Source: Brachypodius melanocephalos (taxonomy: Eukaryota > Chordata > Aves > Passeriformes > Pycnonotidae). Taken from it: 64,000 bases of DNA. Position 1 is the first letter of the stretch. Each line of letters starts with the position of its first letter. This document shows positions 61,584-64,000 of the stretch, piece after piece. Below the pieces are notes generated by a model. That model was not told the origin of the DNA and ran no database searches. It was given only the letters and a program-made list of their open reading frames with translations. Both the position numbers and the translations under genes were made by a program. Location of the stretch: assembly GCA_013398615.1 (NCBI GenBank), contig VZSR01000028.1:3518402-3582401 (forward strand), in the 5' to 3' direction.

Positions 61584-64000
61584 TATTTCAAGAGTCCTTT
61601 AGGTCTGCTAAGATTAATGTGAATGGCCCAAAAGAATAATTATTTCCAGTCCAATGTGGCTTCATTGAAAGGATTGGGAGCAGTTAAAGCAGTGCAAGAG
61701 AGAGTGATCGAGCAAAGGAGGGTGGCTGGAGCGGAACTGGTTTTATATCATCACTGGTCTTGGGCAAGAACCTCTCTTTTCTGTTCCCATATCTTGCATT
61801 GTTTAATCTGTGTATTTAGACTGTGAACTGTGTAGCTGAAACTGTTCTGTACTACATAAGAAACACATGTATATGATTTCTGGGGTAATAAGAACAGGGC
61901 TGTTTCTGTGGAATATATAGAAGGGGACCCACTGAATTTTGAGAGCTTCTGGTGAAAAATGCTTGTGTGAGTGCAAAAGTACAAAGTGAGGGCATTATTA
62001 CTCATTTCCATAAGGGTGATCTAAAACATTTGGGGTCTGGGCTTATGCAGCCACTAAAACAGAGTTCATGTTATGGGTAGATGGAACAGGCAGAGGATGC
62101 AGTAACCCACATGAAATCTGGCTGTTGCTCGGTGAACTGCACAGTGTTAGGTCTCTCCTTCCACCTCTGAGATGCTCCCAGGATGCTGGGGAGGCTGTGC
62201 TGGGGGCTGTGACCCAGCCACTTCTCTCTGAGAGCTGGCTAGAGGCCAGAAAACAGGCTGCTAGCTGTTCTTGTCATAGGTACAAGATAATATTATCAGC
62301 CTGAATATGATCTCAAGAAAGGTGAAGGGTTTGCCTGGAAATGACAATGCAAACCACATTTAAAATTGGTCCTGCTGAATCATTTTTCCTCTCAGCCCAT
62401 CCTGCAGAGGAGCTGTGGGACACAGCTTAGCCTGAAGCCTTCAGTAGCACTATCCAACACCTCGTGGATGAAAGTCAAAGGCCAAAAGCCTCTTTGTGCT
62501 TCCTTCATTTGTCCTGCCCACACAGCCAGAATAAGGCAGTAGAAGTTTTGAAAAAGGCTTTATTAGCATCAACTGTCGAAACCCCTTGCATTTGTAACTC
62601 AGCAGTGTGTTTTCCTCATTATCATGCCTTGTTTTATATACAGCATATTCTTCCCACATCTTTTCGGTTCAAATTCCTGGCAATAGCCTGGGAGATTAAA
62701 GCAGGTAGAATAGCTTTTTAGGCAAAATTCTTCTTTTTGTTGAAGTTGTCCAAGCAAAGGTAATCAAGACAAAAATTAATGTTTTTATTAGCTTTTTGTC
62801 TCTAACTTACTTCCAGCATCTGGAATCATCACAGTAGGTAGGTTTCAGCCTCAAGCAAAAGCAAATGTTTGCTGTCCCTCTGCAAAACCAGCTCTGGAGC
62901 TATATGTATTTGGGGGGGAAAGGTGGAGAGAAAAGAAAGAAAAAAGGAAGCTTGGTAAGAAAGCAATTGTACTAAGTTCCATGGCTAGGAAGTGCGTGTT
63001 TCAGCCAACTAAGGACAAATGAAAACAAGTATAGAAACCCCCACAATCTTTTCTAATCATCTGAGGGGGAGAATACAAACAGTCAGTGGCTTCAAAATTC
63101 TAAAAGTTTGCACAAGAAAAATAAAGATTTCTGAGCTGGAGAGGTTTTTCCTAAACATAGTTTGATGAAAAGATTTCACCTCTTCTGCATGGAGTGAACC
63201 ATATCCCCACGGTAGGGTTTTGCCACACTGAAATATGCAGAGTACTCTGCTACTTATCCTGTTAACACCTGTGAACTTTTAAATTAATGGGCTGGCTGGA
63301 GCCTGATGGGAGTTGGGCAGAGGAGAAACACCTGCTTGGAGCACAGCAGCAACGCACGTTTATCTTCCTGAGGTAACACCTTTTGCTTTATTCTGGAAAT
63401 GTCTTCTGTTTTGGTTTGTTTGTGTATTTATTGTATATCCTGGATGCCAGTCGTGGCTCTTTGGGGAAAAGAGGAGATACAGTGGTGCTGTATGTGGTAC
63501 ATTCTGTGCTCTGGATGAGATGGAATAACCAAAGGAGGCTGCACTGTATTTGGGGAGAAAATGTAGGATAACAGCTTTACATATGTGAGTTGTGAAAAGG
63601 AGTCCTTTCACAGAAAAACAGAGGTAGTTATTTGGACACAGAAGTGGTTCATGTATTAAGAGGTTGAGTCTTGTGTAGAGTAGATGCAAGCTGGGTTTTG
63701 TGCTGCCTTCTTACAGCCATTTTTCTGTGTGTCTGCAGAAGAGATGGAGCTGTGTGTGAACCAGAGAAATTGTGCATGAGGTGTTCCATTTGATCCCTGT
63801 GAGGATCAGATTTGCTTCTTCTGTTGTGGTGCTCCAGACAAGTGAGGCAGAAAAAAAGCTTTTTTGTGTGCTGGCTAGAGCAGGTGGAGGTGTAGTTGTT
63901 ATTCTGTTTATTTTCAAGCTATCTAGCACTAATTTGCCTGGGACAGATGCACTGCTGGGATGAGGGAAACCTTTTGAGGCTCACCAGGAGAACACAAGTT

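Larger units (their letters stand above)
57714..64000. other. Intergenic block to window end
   Basis: No gene is supported. It contains A/C-rich low-complexity DNA (57870-57970, 59800-59860, 61553-61583), a 16-bp palindrome (59979-59994), a TC run (61185-61199), T32 (61272-61303) and a candidate conserved patch at 60960-61110. A long minus-strand open frame (58062-58634) was considered and rejected. From 61.6 kb to the end nothing is recognisable. Confidence 0.6.

Noticed and set aside
61304..61600. Possible minus-strand processed retrocopy next to T32
   Set aside because: There is no AATAAA 10-30 bp upstream of the A run, no coding similarity and no visible target-site duplication.
8776..64000. 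Search for endogenous retrovirus, LTR pairs, DNA transposon ends, tRNA/rRNA genes and CRISPR-like arrays
   Set aside because: I saw no RT/gag-like frames, paired LTRs, clover-leaf motifs or regularly spaced repeats. The only recognisable mobile element in this interval is the short CR1 fragment.

Overview
This window is vertebrate, and almost certainly avian, nuclear DNA. The only protein-coding sequence I can support is the last coding exon of SATB2 on the + strand (5710-6165), recognised by its atypical homeodomain and acidic C-terminal tail. Two degraded CR1-type LINE 3' fragments (about 829-945 and 35610-35705, both minus strand) carry the CR1 3' UTR signature common in bird genomes. I see no mammalian SINE or L1 sequence. 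The species cannot be named from this window.

Layout: 1-5709 is the 3' part of the final SATB2 intron. It holds a CR1 remnant, candidate conserved non-coding segments and an unusual intronic CpG island (about 3870-4275). 5710-6165 is the terminal exon CDS. 6166 to about 8775 is the SATB2 3' UTR, ending in paired AATAAA signals at 8738-8757. The UTR carries a CpG-rich block with a 29-bp tandem duplication, and seed matches for miR-34/449, miR-31, miR-23 and miR-27, all microRNAs reported to repress SATB2 in mammals.

From about 8776 to 64000 I find no credible gene. In mammals the 3' side of SATB2 faces a large gene desert, with PLCL1 at its far end. That desert carries long-range SATB2 enhancers, and rearrangements in it give SATB2-type craniofacial phenotypes. 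By conserved synteny (inference) this window is the SATB2-proximal part of the avian desert. It contains unique AT-rich blocks with homeodomain-type TAATTA cores and retained CpGs that look like candidate enhancers. It also holds two small CpG islands (about 13285-13475 and 22190-22480), simple repeats, several perfect inverted repeats (a 15-bp one at 16468-16532 and a pre-miRNA-sized hairpin at 30052-30125), and a cluster of short tandem duplications (52.7-54.4 kb).

No mobile system, CRISPR array, tRNA/rRNA gene or intact retroelement was found. All candidate regulatory elements were judged from composition and motifs alone, without alignment, so their confidence is low.
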